Of a stretch of 64,000 bases of DNA, positions 38,017 through 51,527 are shown in pieces. The position numbers were made by a program, and so were the translations under genes. Source of the DNA: Buxus sempervirens (lineage: Eukaryota; Streptophyta; Magnoliopsida; Buxales; Buxaceae); NCBI GenBank assembly GCA_947561395.2, contig OX387191.1, positions 36,225,439 to 36,289,438 on the forward strand. The letters run 5' to 3'. The notes under the pieces were generated by a model, which saw nothing but the letters and a program-made list of their open reading frames with translations, did not search any database and was not told where the DNA came from. Each line of letters begins with the position of its first letter. Positions within the stretch are counted from its first letter, which is position 1.

Positions 38017-38472
38017 CTGCTGGGAACAACAGCAAGCCCTTATGCTACTCTGCTGTTCCCAGCAGGTTTGCTAACCCCATGCAGCCCCCATGAGCATGAT
38101 TCTTAGTTCCTTTTTATTTTATTTTACTTTCCAAGCATAGCCCATTAACCCACAGCCATGATCTTTTCATCCCTTCATGCTAATTTCCTGTTTTTAGGTA
38201 TGAAGGCATGTTTTCATTTCCATGCAACTTGCTGTGTTCATGTGAATACCATGCTCCTCTAACCCCTCCACCATTTCCTGTATTTTGATATGCATATGAA
38301 GGCATGCTCTCTTCCCATTTTGCCCTCCTTTTCCATCACTTTCCAAGCCCACCCAAGTCCCATGTAAGTTGCTGTTGGGGGGTGGGACAGCAGTAGGTTC
38401 AGGTTGCTGTCCCCCACCCCCCAACAGGTCACCCCAAATGCTTGCTGCCCCCCTTAGCACCTGCTGTTCCCC

Positions 38473-38509
<37 letters not shown>

Positions 38510-38597
38510 GCATGCTCTTTTGCACCTTTGCATTGACCCCCACAAGCTGCTGCTGGGAGCAACAGTAGGCCCTTGTGTCACTGCTGTTCCCAGCAGG
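38017..38597. repeat. three CTGCTGGGA/TCCCAGCAG-type inverted repeats and a 34-base poly(C) run
   Basis: Hairpins at about 38017-38065 and 38547-38597 share a stem of about 13 bp (CTGCTGGGA with its partner CCCAGCAG) and hold different loops. A third at about 38371-38428 has a G-rich arm against a C-rich arm. Between them lies an uninterrupted run of 34 C at 38474-38507. Confidence 0.8.
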
Positions 38598-40663
38598 TTG
38601 TCCAGCACACATGACCTTCCAGGGCAAGACTTCTCTTCCCTTCAGCAGCCACTACTCGTGGCATGTAGATTTGACCACCGAAACCCCCATGACCATCCCC
38701 GGTATTAGCCCAGGAGAACCCATGCACAGAGATAGATTCTCCCCACAAGTCCTAAGCATCCCGTGCTTTACAGTAAGATTGGTTGTGTGATCAAACCTGC
38801 ATGGCATGAAAATCTAGCCAATTGACCATGATTGTTTGTTGATGGATGACCTGGATACACTCAGGTAGGGGTGCCAAGACCCCTACCTTGCTGCTGCTGC
38901 GCTACTGGAAAGAAATGGAGGGCAGCAAGCCCCATGTCTTCCGATGCCTTTGCCTTTGCTGGAAAAGTCCCGAAGGGAGCCAAATGAGCCCCCCCCCCCA
39001 ATACCTGAACCAATGTGGGCCACCCAGGGGCCCGCACAACTTGAAGTAATCCCCTAGGAATTCCATGAAACCACCCCCATTGCAAAGCCCTTAAAAGTGC
39101 ATTTTGTGTGTGTAATCCTTCGATTTGCATTAATTGGAATGGTCTCACGATTGAACCAAGTGAACCCCCGGAAACCCAACATGGGACTTGGACCACCGGT
39201 CCAACCAGATGCATCAGTGGGCCTTCCAACGGGGCCCACCAAGCTCGATAAACCCCAAAAGCATGCAATTAAGCAACTTAAGTAAAATTAACTAATTGAA
39301 CCGGGCGGGCCAAACCCAACGCGGCCCACTCGACCTTGTTTTGTGAAATAGTGTGTTTAAATAGCATGGTTTGGCCGAGACCCTGGGCTAGGGCTTATCG
39401 GGCCCACCAAAGCCCACTAATGAACCAAGTGAGGGTTCAAAACCCTATACTTCTAGAACATGGGCTTTCAACCATATCTTTGGACTATGGGCCCCAAGCC
39501 CCATGTCCAACTCACCTGTGAGAATTTAAGTAAAGATAAAATCCCTTTGGCGACCACCATGGGGGCCTACCCAGGGGCTCACAAACCAATACAAACTCAC
39601 TTATTGCATAAAAATCACATAAATCTCCAACTGGAAAAAACTAAGTAAAAACTAATTCATTTCACCCAAGTCCGCAGGGCCTCTTAGGCTTAGACAGAGG
39701 CCCACATGGGACATGTGGGCTTACCCAAAGCCCACCAAGGGAACCGGGGGCCTTCCAATGGGGCCCACCCAGGCAGACTCAGATCACCTAAATTAAGCAA
39801 GATAAAACCAATTAAAGGGACCCACACCACTCAGGTGGTCCTGCCAGACTTAACCAAGTTGCATATCGAATTAGGAATCCGGTGAGAACCAAAGTAAGCT
39901 GACTCAAACCAGGGAACCCACAGGGACCCGTCATCCGACGGGGTGGTCTGGGGTGTCTACGGACTTCCCCAGACCACAACCGAGACCCTACTTAGAATCT
40001 CAAGCTGCAGACCAAAGCCCAAATAGACAAGATTAGGCACCCAGGTGTTCGCTTGCACCCCATGTAACGCCCCGGATCCGTGTTGTTCATTAAAGATATA
40101 ACACGTCTCACGGAGGTTAGGCAAGGATCGTTAATCAATTTATGATCGCTGGATAATCATACATCTATAACCTAACAGAGTGCACATTTCCATTTATGCA
40201 AAATTGTAAGCAAAATTGTAACATTTAAACTGAACTGAAATCATATGGTTCATCCCCAATTACTTTAATACATCTCAATTAATTCAAGTTCTCAAATTCG
40301 GAACAGATAACCTACAAGTCTAAGGAAGGTAATAGTAGTCTTCCTCCCTATATGCCTCAGCAGGATCTACCCCAGTAATCGCCTCACCACGAGTATCTGA
40401 AAAAATAGAACAACAACAGAGTGAGATACGAATATCTCAGCGAGTAGCACATGCATGCAGAAATAGTTGAATCACATTTTAAAACTATGCATCGACAACA
40501 CTACAATACGCTTAAACAACCAACATCAATTTCCCAAGTTCAAATCAAACAAATCACATCTCAGTTAAGTACAATAACACATCGATTGGTCAATGTCATG
40601 ACTATCGTTTAGTTGATAAATTAAACATGCCAAGTAGACACTCCACACATCCATGTACACAGT

Positions 40664-40783
40664 TCCGGCCTACTCAGGGTTTCGGATACTCTAAAATGAC
40701 GGCCTACTCAGGGTTTCGTCATCCAATGCAGGCCTACTCCCCGGGTTTCTGCATTGACAACCAGGCCTACTTAGGGTTTCTGG
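40664..40783 (-). repeat. cluster of four hairpins with a constant loop, LTR copy 1
   Basis: Four inverted repeats share the loop GCCTACTCAGGGTTT or a variant, but have different stems: TCCG/CGGA, ATGACG/CGTCAT, CAATGCAG/CTGCATTG and CCAG/CTGG. Confidence 0.85.
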
Positions 40784-41399
40784 CTGCTCTACACCGGTCG
40801 TGGCAACACACAAGGCCATGCAATTCCAACAACCAACAATAACATCACATTACTAAGCTTAAACATCTGGATCCAGGACAAGCTAGACCAAAATAGTAAA
40901 CATCGTATAATCTCAATTTCAATATCAAAACAAAACCATTCATTCCACATCATGTAAGAACTCATCACAATTCATCACCTGTCCCTCTGGACCAAGCAGT
41001 ACCTCAAGTACATTCAGTATTTTCTCATTTCCGTAACACAAGTCATATGAAAGTAAAACTCAATTCATTCATACCAAAGAAAACCTTTCAATACGTATAA
41101 AGTTTCCAACAAGTGAAACCAGAAATACAAAAACTTCTCAATCAAAACAGTGATAGAACAAGGAAAAGTAATTGGTAACTCTTACTAGTTTGGTGTCCGG
41201 CACAATACTCATAAGTAACCTAAACTCAACTTAAAACTCATAAGATGTTCACAAATTTTTCCTCTATTAATTTCATAGGCAAAATGGTTTCCCAGGTTCC
41301 TAACCAAGTGAATAGTGAAGTGGTTTAACCCCTAAGTAATGCAAATACTCTTGGTCAAATCAGAAATTCCATTTCGATAAGCAAAATAGGTCTGCCGCT

Positions 41400-41690
41400 C
41401 ACCTATTGAGGTGGGCGCGAGGTGAGCGCCGGTCAGCGGTGAAGAAAATGGGTAAAATCGACCTGCCGCTCACCCGACGCTAGGTGAGCGCGAGATGAGC
41501 GCGAGATGGGCGTGAGGTGGGCGCGAGATTCGCGCGAGATGGGCGCCTCGTTTTCTACTTCGCGCGAGATGGGCGCCTCGTTTTCTACTTTGCGCGAGAT
41601 GAGCGCGAGGTGGGCGCGAGATTGGCGGTAGGTCGTTATTAACGGGGCGCCTACCTCCGAGGTGAGCGCCGGTGAGCGCGAGGTGAGCGG
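41400..41690. repeat. GC-rich word repeat in LTR copy 1
   Basis: Dense, irregular copies of words such as GGTGAGCGCGAG and GAGATGGGCGC, in otherwise AT-rich sequence. An equivalent block is at 50380-50620. Confidence 0.85.
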
Positions 41691-42656
41691 ATACCCCTGT
41701 GGTTTTCATTTCTCTGTTATTTTGAGATCTACATGACTGGCCGGTTTGTGAAGGTCTGTAACTACTCCAATACACTCCTAATACTCCCAGAAGACTTCCC
41801 AACCATATTTGGAATTAATCTAAACACTTTCATTTTCAATTATAAAACTCAATCCGGAGACTCTGTTCATGTAACTTCCCGAAAACCAGAAACCAGAAAA
41901 ACTCATACTATCAGTTGATATGTAAATCATGCATCAGAATAATCTTGAGAGAAACAGAAAACACAAATCCTAGTTGTAAATCAGTGCTACTCACCTGAGT
42001 GTGCTTATTCTCGAATGGTAAACCTCGGCCGATCACTTCTCCGGCCACGCACGCGAATGAAAAATCTACCGAAACTAATCTTCTCGAGCAGAGAGAAATA
42101 ACCCAATGAACTTCAGCTCCGAACTCCTTCTTCCAGCACTTGCGATTTATGGTTCTTCACGAACAGAAGCCCTAGTCGCCTCTCCAGCCGAAATCGCGAG
42201 TTCGCCTGATGTCCAGACTTAACGAAAATGTTTCCGTAAGTATACGCGTATTTCGTTTAAAACTAAAAACCCTACTTTCCCTTATTTGCTCATTTAACAC
42301 TTACCTTGCGAGATGTATACGCCGGTGGATCAACCCTTTTAACCCCTTGATCCTATGCATGCTCGCCCACCGAAGATACTACATGTTCAGCATCTATTCG
42401 CGTTAATAATCACATAACTACACCTTAATAATACCAATGATAATACTACAATTTTTCGGAAAAATGGCTATATAACGCCTGTACATATGAGTATGGGCTA
42501 AGCCCTCAAACCACAAAATAACCTGATAAACACAGTTTATACATCAGAATAAATAACTAAATAAATAAATAAATACTCACAAAATTCAGGGTCTTACACC
42601 CCATCAGGTGGTGGCAACTCCGAACTTTCCCGTGCCGCGTTTCCGACGCGTGCACA

Positions 42657-43745
42657 CCTGCCAATGAGACTCTTGAGGGTCTTGCATAAACTGGAAAATT
42701 CGATTCACACTACAGGAAATTTGAAGCCTTGTTATTGTGGTATACTGCAAGGCACCTACAATGCTTCGATATAGTTGAACATCATGAACAACTGAGCTTC
42801 CTTGAGCAATCCTTTTTTGACCACTGGTCATCGGAGTCTTCATTCCTTTTGCATTGAGCATTTTGGCTTTCTTGAGGTCTCTAAGATATTTTGTCTCAGA
42901 CAAGTGTAAACCATCGTGCACCTTCTTAACCTGAATGCCAAGGAAATGTCTAAGTTCCCCAAAGTCTTTGATAGCAAAAGCAGCATTGAGATTAGTCACC
43001 AAACGTTGTAATTCAGCTGGATCGCTCCCTGTTAAGAGGATATCATTTACATAAACTAGAAGATATGTAGAATGACCCAAAATAATCGAATAAACAAGGA
43101 TTGATTAGATTTTGCAGATGTAAAACCAAGCTGTAGCAATGTATTGTATAGTTTGTCAAACCAAGCTCCTGGGGCCTGCTTAAGACCATATAAAGCTTTA
43201 TGGAGCTAGCATACTAACTGTGGTTGAGTAGAATCCTCAAAACTTGGGGGTTGAAGTATAAACACTTCTTCCTCAAGAGCAAAATTCAAAAATTCGTTGT
43301 TAACATCCAACTACTGTATGAGCCAACCACGAGTTAAATCAAGAGCAATAATCACCATAATAGTAGTAGGCTTCACTACGGGATTGAATTTCTCATTGAA
43401 ATCAAACCCAAAAATTTGATGAAACTCCTTGGCCACCAACCTGGCCTTATATTTGTGTATGATACCATCAGGATTTTTTTTAGTCTTGAAAACCCACTTA
43501 CTCCAATTTGCCTTCCTATTGGGAGGTAAAGTCACCAAAGACCAAGTATTATTCTGCATAAGACCCAAATACTCATCCCTCATTGCAGCATTCTGGTGCT
43601 CATGTTGCAAAGTAACTATAGTAGGTTAAGCTTCCACAAGAATGGCTTTTGGTTTGAAAATGCCAGACTTAGACTGTGTCTGCACAGGATGAGAAACTGG
43701 TGGAGTGGCAGAATGTGAAATAGGTGGGATGGAATTAGGAACATC
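42657..43745 (-). pseudogene. host copia element, reverse transcriptase
   Basis: The minus strand, from 43745 down, reads MRDEYLGLMQNNTWSLVTLP, KWVFKTKKNPDG, YKARLVAKEFHQ, a decayed LDVNNEFLN block, [49 protein letters not shown] and FMQDPQESHWQ. The catalytic YVDD is changed to YVND, a single G-to-A on the coding strand that removes one catalytic Asp. Several stops and frame shifts. Confidence 0.88.
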
Positions 43746-46278
43746 TGTAGCGCCCCGAATCTGAATATATTCCTCATGAATAATCCAAACTTGAAATGCT
43801 AGCTCTATGGGCCCAAAGCAACTAATATCCAGATAAAAATTAAATAAAATTTCATTCACAATTAATTTATCACATTGGAGTACGCTATCAAAATTCAATT
43901 CCATTAATATTCTTCAAATAATTGTGGAAATATGATTAACTAAATCATAATCAATAATGATAAGTTTGGGTAAGAAAATGTCAACTAACTCTCACAACTG
44001 TCTAATCATCAACAATCTCTCAAATAATCAACAATAATATCCTGCTGATAATAAATGAAATGAAATCCTACTACAATCAATCTGCTCAAATAAAATCCCT
44101 AAATAAGAGAAAAGTAATCCCATTACTTTTCTCTATGGTCAACTCCCTATGGCTCTACCCCGTCAGTATCGTCCTCACCAATAGATCTAAAAACAAAACA
44201 TTAAAAATACAGGGTGAGATATAAATCCATTAAGTAGCAAAATGCATGAATAAAACAGTCTCATGTTGTTAACATAAAATACAGTTCATGAGGTATAATA
44301 ATTCAACAATAAATCTGGCTAATCACAATCCAAAGCAACAATCATTTTAACATGTGTTTTCAAAACAATAAATAATTAATCTCCTCATGAGAATCAAAAC
44401 GAACACAAGTATATGTGACTTCGCAGGATTCATGGAATATGACTACTTTGAAAGGTCAAGACCTAGTCCAACAAATCTAGTTTAAGAATAGACTACAACA
44501 TATCCGACCATATCATCACCCTCATAGTGGAATATAAGAGACTTCACCCTCATAGTGGAAGTGGAATTGTTGCAGCTCATCCCTCATGGAAGGCCTCTCC
44601 ATCATGGAGGAAATGCATGAAGGAGCTAGACTTAATCCAAACAAAGATAGACAGACTTCACTACTACCTAAACTATGGATCCATAATAATCTAAGCCCAC
44701 TAATTACCACAAAACCAAATCAGAACATGGGTCCTCATGACCAAAATATAAGTACAGTGCTTTCATAGCTAAAATTTAGTAAACATGGACCTCATGGCAA
44801 GTTTCAATGTAAATAATGCTCTCTTGGCAAAACTACTCCCTCATGGAGATAAATTTATGCTTACTATCCTCATGGCAAAGACGTACTCCATCATGGAGAA
44901 AAGTAATAAGTAGAATCATCTCCTTCATGGAGAAAACCAATTTACTAAAAAACTGTCAAAATCCAAGAAATAGGCTCAATCTACCCAAATCTGTAGGAAA
45001 ATATTTTTATTCAATTCCATCACTCTAAACAACTTCAAAACATACTTTGACAAATGTTAAAACCAACCAATTCACAAACAAATCAAATCCAAAGTCAAAT
45101 TCCCTCTTGGAACCAAAATGTGAGTTATTTAAGTATAACGTACCCAAAATCTTGTATAATTTTTATAAAATTATTCGGCTACTGAAAACAACTTATAAAC
45201 ACCAAAATCTTATTTGTATATGCGTTGTATTTGCCCAAAATCATTTTATAATCAAAATCGAGGTCAATTAATTAAAAATAAGAAAAACTAGGTTGGGCGT
45301 TCGACAGGGCGCTCAACCCTCTGTGTCTAGCGTTCTCACAAATCAATTTTTTTAACGAGCGCTCGAGCGATGTGTTTAGTGCTCATACAATTTCGCGAAA
45401 TTTGGGAATTTTTCAGAAATCCGACTTTTCATTTTAATCTTTTAAAAGTTGCTTCTATCATTCAAGATCAATTCTAACTCATAAAAAATCATTATTTACA
45501 CATAATAAAACATCCCAAATAGAATCACTGACAGATCTTTTCATTAAAATCATGTTTTTCATCCGATCTCACAGTAAACAGAATTCTAAACGAGATGAAC
45601 AACATATATTTTTCCGTGTTTTAAACCTCAACCAAATCTATCTAAAACATCACAAACATGTTTCTCAATATCAGAAATCCGAAGAACATGATATTTCTTG
45701 TCTAAACAATAAACCATGCAAGTTTTGCCAAGAGAAGGGTTGATATTTACCTCTTTCACAACCAAACCAACAAAATCTTCAAGCTTTAATCTCTTGTTCA
45801 CACAGCAACCAAAACCCACAAAAATCTCCTTTGAAATCTGGACAACCAAGCTCTTCTCTCTTCTCCTTCAGCCATCCAAGCAATAAACAAGTTTTAGAAT
45901 CTTTTTCCCAATAACAATACCATACGTCCAAACCTAATCTCTTTTTAGAAGTTTTTCCAAAACAATGAAACTCTCCAAAATCCCTATTTTCATTCATGTG
46001 CATGTCCATGCCTCCTTTTTATTTTATTATTTAATTAATCATGATATCATACAATGGCACACCACCAAGCTTCATGCACTCGACCCATATGATTAAAAAT
46101 AATACATAATATTTTTCTTACCTCATATCTCATGATCTAGCCGTCGAATCAACCTCAATTTTTGGATCTACATCCTCCACATGATCACCTATTTAGATCA
46201 AGTCTCTGATTAGAAAACTAATCTCAATAATCATAGATTGAAATTAATTAATTATTTTGAAAAATTTAGGGTATTACA
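43746..46278 (-). mobile_element. solo LTR, gypsy type, 2,533 bp
   Basis: Plus-strand ends TGTAGCGCCCCGAA and TTAGGGTATTACA; flanks ACATC and ACATG (four of five bases match). It interrupts the linker between integrase and reverse transcriptase of the host copia. No ORFs. It shares with its relatives the module GAGATATAAATCC..TAAGTAGCAAAATGCATGAAT near 44215. Confidence 0.82.
44520..44935 (-). repeat. hairpin cluster with CTCAT/ATCAT loops
   Basis: Short hairpins with the stem CTCC/GGAG around ATCAT (44597-44609), CTCAT (44836-44848) and ATCAT (44886-44898), and TCTCC/GGAGA around TTCAT (44919-44933), with weaker relatives at 44505-44590. On the sense strand the loops read ATGAG, ATGAT and ATGAA. 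Confidence 0.75.
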
Positions 46279-46753
46279 ACATGGTTAGAGTGTGATTGAT
46301 GGAGATTAGGGACATGATTAGAATGTGGCTGAATTGAAGGTGAAATAGAGGAACTTGGAGATAAAGGAAGGTCAGACATTGGTGAAGTGGAGACTAAACG
46401 TGAGGAAATAGTTGGATTGGACAAATTGGGAGGAATAATAGAAGGTAAGGATATAGGCAGTTGAGATATTCGATTGGAAGAAACAGTGGACGTTGATGGT
46501 TGAGATGAACAAGATGGAAATTACTTGGGATAAGGAAAAGAATGTTCATTGAACAAGACATCTCAAGAGATAAGAATCTAACTATGGAGGTAAGGCATTT
46601 ATAACCTTTGTGATTAAGACTGTAGCCCAAGAATAGGTAGGCTGATGTTTGTTGTAGATTCTGGTGTATGTTAGGAAAACACTCACAACCAAAGGTCTAT
46701 AGGTGAGAATAGGTAGGCTGAAATTTGAGCAGAACTTTAAAAGGAGACTGAAA
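46279..46753 (-). pseudogene. host copia element, integrase C-terminal part and Ser/Pro-rich linker
   Basis: The minus strand, starting at 46747, reads SPFKVLL.., then FGCECFPN and FLGYSLNHKGYKC, the conserved end of copia integrase, and then a Ser/Pro/Leu-rich linker. It joins the piece at 55907 across the insertion 46754-55906. Confidence 0.82.
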
Positions 46754-49029
46754 TGTAAAACCCCGAATTTTTAATAATAATTAAAAATTGGATTTTTGAG
46801 ATTGTTAATTTATTTAAGTGATGGAAAGTTCGGATAAGGGATTAAGTGGTTAAACTGGAATTCCCGAGTGAATCCGGGTAGAAATTCTAATTATAAAAAT
46901 AAGAAGCAAATATTTATATTGTAAATTATTGGTTTAGGGTGGAGTGTTGTAAGGGCAACTTGGAAGTTTCAGCAATTATGAGATTATGTAAATTTGGGTA
47001 AGTGGTAATTTTATTTATTGTAATAATTTAATAAATTATTAAGGTAAATTTGGTTAGATTCAATTAAGTGGGGTTGTATTTATTTGAGTAGCAAATTAGA
47101 TGAGCAAGGCTAATAAGGTGCGATGTTCTGGTAGTGTAGAGATCATGGAATTAAAGGATTTTGGATAGTGTCTATGTAAGGAGTTGGTAGTTTGGTGAAG
47201 CGGCGGATCATGAGAAGTTAAAAAGTCTTGAGCAGCAGCAATAAATAGAATGCTAAACTGTTGATGTTCCGTTTAGTTCGCTCATTGTTCGATTGGAAGA
47301 GAGATTGCTAAGGAGATCAGAGTAGGGGCTAGGGTTTGATCGAAATTCTAAGAAGAGATTCTGATTAGATGTGAGTGAATCATCTGTTTTGTCGAAGTGG
47401 AAGAGAACAGAGGCTCTATTCATGGAAGAAAGGAGTGTCTGAACCTATTGATCAGAGTTCGTTCGGATCTTCGATCAGATCAGGTAAGGATCTGTTAAGT
47501 GTTTGTTTTAGTCTAATCTAGTTAGGTTTTATCAGAAAAATTGATGGATGTATTAGATCAATAATTTAATAGGAAATTTCTGCAGATTTCAGTAGTTGTC
47601 AGAGGAGTTCTAAACATGAGAGATCTGTTCGGTTGCTCCTGATTTTCGGTGAAGTTGGATTCCAGCAAAACTCAAGCAAGTAGAACCCCTTTTGACACTT
47701 TGTTTTCATATGGATTTTGATGAATTTCTATAATGATAAATTTGAAATAAATGAGATGATGTTTCTGGTCTTAAATGGGCATTTGATCTTTTGTGCAGAG
47801 TTTGCATGTTTAGATTAAATTTGAAATTGTGTAATAGCATTATTTAGATGGTTTTCAAAGTGTTAGAGGGGGTTTAATCAAATGAAATAGGTTCAGTCTT
47901 TGAGAACTAGAGTTTGTTGCAAGTTGAAGAGAAAACACTTCTGGTGCTAACCTGTGCTAGCTGGGGCTAACCTCAAAGATCTGGTGCCAACCTCTTCGGG
48001 TCAGCCCCGGGTCAGCACCAGCACTAAATCTAAGAGCAACATGCGGCTAACTTGTTATTTGCTCATAAATAAAACTTTGGCTTCTAAAACCTATTCAAAT
48101 AGATTCATTTAAGTCCTAATTAACATTTAGGCTTATTAGAAATTTATGGAATCAAAGTAGCACCATGGATTATTAGAATTATTCGGAAACATAACACTAA
48201 AATCATGGTATAACTTTTTCTACAGCAAGTATTGAAGGTTCGTTTAAACTCATCCTTGTATCCGGTATAATATATGTAAAACCCCGGATTTTTCCTAAAA
48301 TAAAGTAAATTAAATGAGCCTAAATATTGAGAAGTTAAGATTCAATTTAGGTATTGGAAGAATAATTTTATGATCCAAAAAGATATTAGTAACTAAATAA
48401 ATAAACAATAATTTTGAGTAATTAGGAAATTAAATAGTGGCTTCATTTAAATAGGAAAGAGTAAGGTTGATTTGGATAAATTGGGAAAGGAAATTAAATA
48501 TAAAGGATTGGAGAAGATAGGTATTAATCCAAGTACATTATAAGGTTAAGATTGATGTGAAGAATAAAGAGAAGAATTTTTGGAAAAAGATTCAAAGGTT
48601 AAGTATGAAATTCCAAGGAAAGGGAATTTTAGTCATTTCCCAATTAGCCATATTAAGATATTGAGTAAGTAAATAATTATTAGAATTGAAATATTTAACT
48701 AGACTTAATTTGGGTTAGGTTTGGATTTAAATAGCAAATTATTGCTTAAAAGTAGGAAAAAGGGTATATTGGTGATTATGGTTGATAAGGAGCCTTAAGT
48801 TTGAGGATAAGAGGTAGCTTTAAGGTGTTTTAGTAATATTTTAAAATAAGAAATTTAATTAGCACGAAAATAAATTAAAATAAATCCTTCTTTTACATAA
48901 GATACTTAAAAGAGGAATTAGAAGGAGGGTTAAGATGGGGAGGTTTCCAATTAAGAGTGAGAAGTCTATTTAGAAGGTTTCCTAAACTTAGTAGGAATTC
49001 TAATTAAGAGAGCTTATAAAAGGGGAGGT

Positions 49030-51527
49030 TGTAACGCCCCGGATCCGTGTTGTTCAATAAAGATATAACACGTCTCACGGAGGTTAGGCAAGGATCGTTA
49101 ATCAATTTATGATCGCTGGATAATCATATAACTATAACCTGACAGAGTGCACATTTCCATTTATGCAAAATTGTAACATTTAAACTGAACTAGAATCGTA
49201 TGGTTCAACCCCAATTAAACTTTAATACATCTCAATTAATTCAAAGTTCTCAAATTCAGAATAGATAACCTACTAGTCTAAGGAAGGTAATAGTAATCCT
49301 CCTCCCTATAAGCCTCAGCAGGATCTACCCCAGTAATCGCCTCACCACGAGTATCTGAAAAACAAACAAGACAAACAACGGAGTGAGATACGAATATCTC
49401 AGCGAGTAGCACATGCATGCAGAAATAGTTGATCACAATTTAAACTATGCATCGACAAACACTTAATACGGTTAAACAACCAACATCAATTCTCAAATCG
49501 AAATCAAGACTTGTTCTAATCAAACAAATCACATCTCAGTTAAGTACGGCAACACATCGATTGGTCAATGTCATGACTATCGTTTAGTTGATAAATTAAG
49601 CATGCCAAGTAGACACTCCACACCTCCATGTACACAGTTTCGGTCTACTCAGGGTTTCGGATACTCTGAAATGACGGCCTACTCAGGGTTTCGTCATCCA
49701 ATGCAGGCCTACTCCCCGGGTTTCTGCATTGACAACCAGGCCTACTCAGGGTTTCTGGCTGCTCTACACCGGTCGTGGCAACACACAAGGCCATGCAATT
49801 CCAACAACCAACAATAACATCACATTACTAAGCTTAAACATCTGGATCCAGGACAAGCTAGACCAAAACAGTAAAACATCGTATAATCTCAATTCCAATA
49901 TCAAAATAAAACCATTCATTCCACATCATGTAAAACTCATCACAATTCGTCACCTGTCCCTCTGGACCAAGCAGTACCTCAAGTACATTCAGTATTTTCT
50001 CATTTCCGTAACACAATTCATATGGAAGTAAAACTCAATTCATTCATACCAAGGAAATCTTTACAATACATTTAAAGTTTCCAAACAAGTGAAACCAGAA
50101 TAGAAAAGCTCCTCAATCAAAACAGTGTATAAAACAGAGGAAATGTAACTAGTAACTCTTAGTGGTTTGGTATCCGGCACAACACTCATAAATAACCTAA
50201 ACTCAACTTGAAAGCTTTTAAGAAGTTCACTAAATTTTCCTCTAATAATTTCCTAGGCAAAATAGATTCCAAGGTTCCCAAACAAGTGAATAGTGAAGTG
50301 GTTTAACCCTCAAGTAACCCAAATACTCTTAGTTAAATCAAATTTCCAATTCAGTAAGCAAAATAGGGTCTGCGCTCACTTCCTGAAGTGGGCGCGAGGT
50401 GAGCTCCGGTCGGCGGTAAGGAAACAGGTAAAAATATACCTAGCGCTCACTCGACGCTAGGTGAGCGCGAGACGGGCGCGAGGTGGGCGCGAGATTCGCG
50501 CGAGATGAGCGCCGGGTTTTCTAGTGAGCGCGAGCTGAGCGCCAGGTTCGCGCGAGCTCGGCGGTGGGTAGTATTTAACGGGGCGCCTACCTCTTAGGTG
50601 AGCGCCAGTGAGCGCGAGGTGAGTGGATACCCCTTGTGATTTTCATTTCTCTGTTATTTCAAGATCTACATGACTGGCCGGTTTGTTTATCTCTGTAATT
50701 GTTCCACTACACTCCTAATACTCCCAGAAGACTTCCCAACCATATTTGGATTTAATCTAAACAATTTTAAATAGAAGATAAAATTCAATCTCCGAACTCT
50801 GTTCATGTCATTTCCAGAAAACCAGAAAACTCATACATCATTTAAGATACAAAACATGCATCAGAATAAGCTCACGAAAACCTCAAACACAAAACCCAGT
50901 TGTAAATCAGTTCTACTCACCTGAATGCTGAATGCGCTTATTCCCGAATATATCAAAACCTCGGCTGATCACCACTCCGGCCACGCACGCGAATGAAAAA
51001 TCTCTCCAAACAAAACTTCTCGAGCAGAGAGAGATAACCCACTGAAGTTAAACTCCAAAATCCTTCCCTTAGCCCTTGCGATGCTTGTTCTTCACGAGCA
51101 GAGCCCTAATCGCCACTCCAGCCGAAATCGCTCAATTCTCCTGATACTCAGACTAGCGAAAAAAATGTTTCCGTAAGTAATACGCGTATTTCCTTTAAAC
51201 CCAAAACCCTACTTTCCCTATTTGTACATTTACCTTGCGAGATGCATACGCCGCTCGACCAACCCTTTTAACCCCTTGATCCTATGCATGCTCGCCCACC
51301 GGAAACACTACATGTTCCGCATCCACTTACGTTAATAAGCACACAACTATACTTTAATAATAATAATGATAATAATACGATTTTTCAGAAAAATGGCTAT
51401 ATAATGCCTGTATATACGAGTATGGGCTAAGCCCTCAAACCACAAAATCACCTGATAAACACAGTTATATATATAAGAATAAATAAATAAACAAACAATA
51501 AAACTTACCAAAAATCAGGGTCTTACA
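49030..51527 (-). mobile_element. solo LTR, gypsy type, 2,498 bp (copy 2), innermost of the nest
   Basis: Plus-strand ends TGTAACGCCCCGG and CAGGGTCTTACA; perfect GAGGT duplication at 49025-49029 and 51528-51532. Very similar to 40063-42598 along its whole length, including the hairpin cluster (about 49644-49765) and the GC-rich words (50380-50620). Confidence 0.9.

Larger units (their letters stand above)
40063..42598 (-). mobile_element. solo LTR, gypsy type, 2,536 bp (copy 1)
   Basis: Plus-strand ends TGTAACGCCCCGG and CAGGGTCTTACA, flanked by perfect CCCCA duplications (40058-40062, 42599-42603). Sense is taken as minus by comparison with the LTR at 58053, whose orientation is fixed by its purine tract. 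It is nearly the same as the LTR at 49030-51527, but has its own target-site duplication and is therefore a separate insertion. No ORF of note. Confidence 0.88.
36250..42656 (+). mobile_element. large solo LTR (about 3.9 kb) interrupted by a 2.5-kb LTR
   Basis: Begins TGTAAGCACCTC and ends GCGTGCACA, with a perfect CCTGC duplication at 36245-36249 and 42657-42661 inside the host copia RT. After removing the insert 40063-42598 and one CCCCA it is about 3,866 bp. No coding region was found, so it is a solo LTR or a non-autonomous element with no obvious internal part. Plant elements with LTRs this long are mostly of the Tat/Ogre group, but I cannot assign it. The orientation is inferred from a TATA-like TATTTAAA at 37089. 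Confidence 0.75.

Noticed and set aside
38194-38562. 122-codon minus-strand ORF with a poly-Gly run
   Set aside because: Product of the poly(C)/poly(G) run and flanking C-rich LTR sequence.
40640-40800. CRISPR-like repeat/spacer array (regular repeats of GGCCTACTCAGGGTTTC)
   Set aside because: This is plant nuclear DNA, the spacers are short, unequal and complementary across the repeats, and the block is part of an LTR copied elsewhere. It is a hairpin cluster.
40063-51527. The two near-identical 2.5-kb repeats as the 5' and 3' LTRs of one 11-kb element in inverted or direct arrangement
   Set aside because: Each repeat has its own perfect target-site duplication (CCCCA and GAGGT), and the DNA between them belongs to other elements in a consistent nesting order. 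They are independent solo LTRs of one family.
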